A DNA stretch of 7,469 bases from Desulfobacterales bacterium. GTDB taxonomy: Bacteria; Desulfobacterota; DSM-4660; Desulfatiglandales; Desulfatiglandaceae. Location of the stretch: contig JAKLQB010000580.1 of NCBI GenBank assembly GCA_022013615.1, positions 1 to 7,469 of the forward strand. Direction: 5' to 3'. The translations under genes were made by a program, and so were the position numbers. The stretch's first letter is position 1; each line of letters begins with the position of its first letter. Below the pieces are notes generated by a model, which saw nothing but the letters and a program-made list of their open reading frames with translations, was not told the DNA's origin and searched no databases. Shown here piece after piece: positions 6,592-7,469 of this stretch.

Positions 6592-6852
6592 TCAAAGTAT
6601 TAGCCATTGGAGGCCTTTAGCCATCGCGTGGTTTATTGTTTTGGTGTTGAAGTAGTGTGTGGCACTTAACAGCATTTACTCACACATTTTAAAAGAACAG
6701 CTTCTCAAACGCCGTCTCGAACACTTTGAATTTATGCAAAAATCGTGACATTTTTATGGTGGAAATATCGGCTTAGATTATAAACAGTTAGGTCAACAGT
6801 GAGGAGAACACGTCTAAGGTGTAGGGAAAAAACCATGGAAACAAACACCTAA
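6592..6852. other. Non-coding stretch with TTAGCCAT direct repeats
   Basis: No gene is visible. TTAGCCAT occurs at 6600-6607 and 6617-6624 on either side of the palindrome AGGCCT, at the point where the GGDEF reading frame falls apart. A perfect TATAAT is present on the minus strand (6777-6782), but no matching -35 element was found at normal spacing, so I do not call a promoter. Confidence 0.35.
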
Positions 6853-7282
6853 TTATGAGGAATCAATTCCAGTTTTTGCTAAACTTTTCAATCTCTTAGT
6901 GGAGCCAGGTATCAGCTTCTGATAATCTCTTGCACAAGGAGAAGGTGATCGTTTCTCGTGCCTGATACAGTCCACTGGATTCATCAATACGCTTTTCAGG
7001 TTTAATTTTTTGGCGTGCTTCATCAAACTATTATCACAGGTCAAGAAATAGTCTGACTTAATCTCAGCCCAGGCCAAATGAACGGCATCTTTGTCTGTAA
7101 GCCCACAATTTTCCTGAAATGATTTTGCAAGCTGGAAGATTTCTTCTTTTGGGCCTACTCATACACTGCAGAGCGTCGTAAGGAATTATTTCTACAGTTA
7201 CTATCGTTATATTGTAACTTTTTGATATTTTTAGAGATTGGGAAGTATTATTGACCTGAGGGTGCTAAGAGGTTATCCTCAT
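6853..7282 (-). pseudogene. Broken PIN-domain (VapC-type) ribonuclease toxin gene
   Basis: PIN domains are metal-dependent RNases, usually toxins of VapBC pairs. The 3' part is open from 7158 to TAA at 6853-6855 (101 codons) and reads EEIFQLAKSF, then LTDKDAVHLAWAEIKSDYF, FLTCDNSLMKHAKKL and SVLMNPVDCI, the typical second half of the fold with its acidic D24 (of DAVHLA) and D42 (of TCDN). The 5' part lies in another frame: ATG at 7280-7282 gives MRITS, an in-frame TAG at 7265-7267, then QVNNTSQSLKISKSYN and VEIIPYDALQCMSRPK. The switch is a one-base shift near 7150. Joined, it is about the length of a VapC protein. The first catalytic Asp (usually YLDTS) seems lost in MRITS. About 36 residues after NPVDCI have no family counterpart and may be read-through. 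No antitoxin gene is visible upstream. Confidence 0.6.
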
Positions 7283-7469
7283 AAAAAAAATGTGCCTAAA
7301 AGTTCAACCGTCTATTTCTTGACGAGATTAATCCCGCTTACAGCGGGAGATTAATTTAATCTTGTAAATCAAAATACATATCCTGTTTTTAAGTAACTTT
7401 TCAAAAAGTTCAGGTATATCAGACCTCGTTATTTGATCTAAGAACTAGGTCCGATTTTTGGACACCATC
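7283..7469. other. AT-rich right edge, no intact gene
   Basis: It holds the hairpin listed separately, a short palindrome (AACTTTT/AAAAGTT, 7395-7410) and, at the edge, GGTCC (7448-7452) facing GGACACC (7460-7466). A minus-strand frame is open from the edge to TGA at 7419-7421 (16 residues) and could be the tail of a gene outside the window, but is too short to judge. Confidence 0.3.
7324..7355. repeat. Hairpin flanked by 9-bp direct repeats
   Basis: CCCGCT (7333-7338), loop TAC, AGCGGG (7342-7347) form a perfect stem that extends through ATTAAT on both sides (7327-7332 and 7350-7355) with a 2-base bulge. The same bases also form a direct repeat GAGATTAAT (7324-7332 and 7347-7355). No clean T-run follows on either strand, so an intrinsic terminator is only one option; a small dispersed palindromic repeat is another. 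Confidence 0.45.

Noticed and set aside
6777..6782. Perfect TATAAT on the minus strand upstream of the GGDEF fragment
   Set aside because: No -35 hexamer at 16-18 bp; TTGACC lies only 8 bp away. AT-rich DNA gives such matches by chance.
7395..7410. AACTTTT/AAAAGTT palindrome
   Set aside because: All weak pairs with a 2-base loop; expected by chance in AT-rich DNA.

Overview
The window looks like a signalling and accessory stretch of a Gram-negative environmental bacterium. The style of the kinases (a REC-PAS-kinase-REC hybrid, a phytochrome-type kinase paired with an Rcp1-type receiver), the Tat-exported metallo-beta-lactamase-fold protein and the ATTGCCG-type heptamer repeat fit a deltaproteobacterium (Desulfobacterota) best. 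That placement is inference from family resemblance; there is no rRNA or other marker gene here.

Left part (1-648): the 3' end of a plus-strand histidine kinase gene that begins outside the window, then a 151-bp convergent spacer with nothing recognisable in it. Centre (649-5554): four minus-strand genes packed as one probable operon, read from high to low coordinates. They are a Tat-signal UlaG/UPF0173-like metal-dependent hydrolase, a membrane sensor kinase with HAMP and a periplasmic sensor, a small Rcp1-like receiver, and a hybrid REC-PAS-HisKA-HATPase-REC kinase. Spacings are 18 bp, 2 bp and a 4-bp ATGA overlap. None of the four carries a DNA-binding or enzymatic output domain, so the final output must be elsewhere or by protein contact. 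The likely logic is periplasmic signal, membrane kinase, Rcp1-like receiver, hybrid kinase, with the exported hydrolase made alongside.

The most striking feature is inside the membrane kinase gene: a 126-bp in-frame segment bounded by 10-bp direct repeats adds 42 residues to a loop just before the ATP-binding G1 box. Removing it on paper restores an ordinary kinase sequence, so it looks like a small protein-tolerated repeat element.

Right part (5555-7469): AT-rich, gene-poor and decayed. A 488-bp segment (5667-6154) has about 26-bp inverted terminal repeats and resembles a MITE or the remnant of an insertion sequence. It holds a second nested inverted repeat and a possible decayed reading frame. 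One end of it coincides with the stop codon of a GGDEF (diguanylate cyclase) fragment that has lost its N-terminus, apparently through a frameshift. Further right is a VapC-type PIN-domain gene broken by a stop and a frameshift, then a hairpin flanked by direct repeats. No tRNA, rRNA or CRISPR array was seen.
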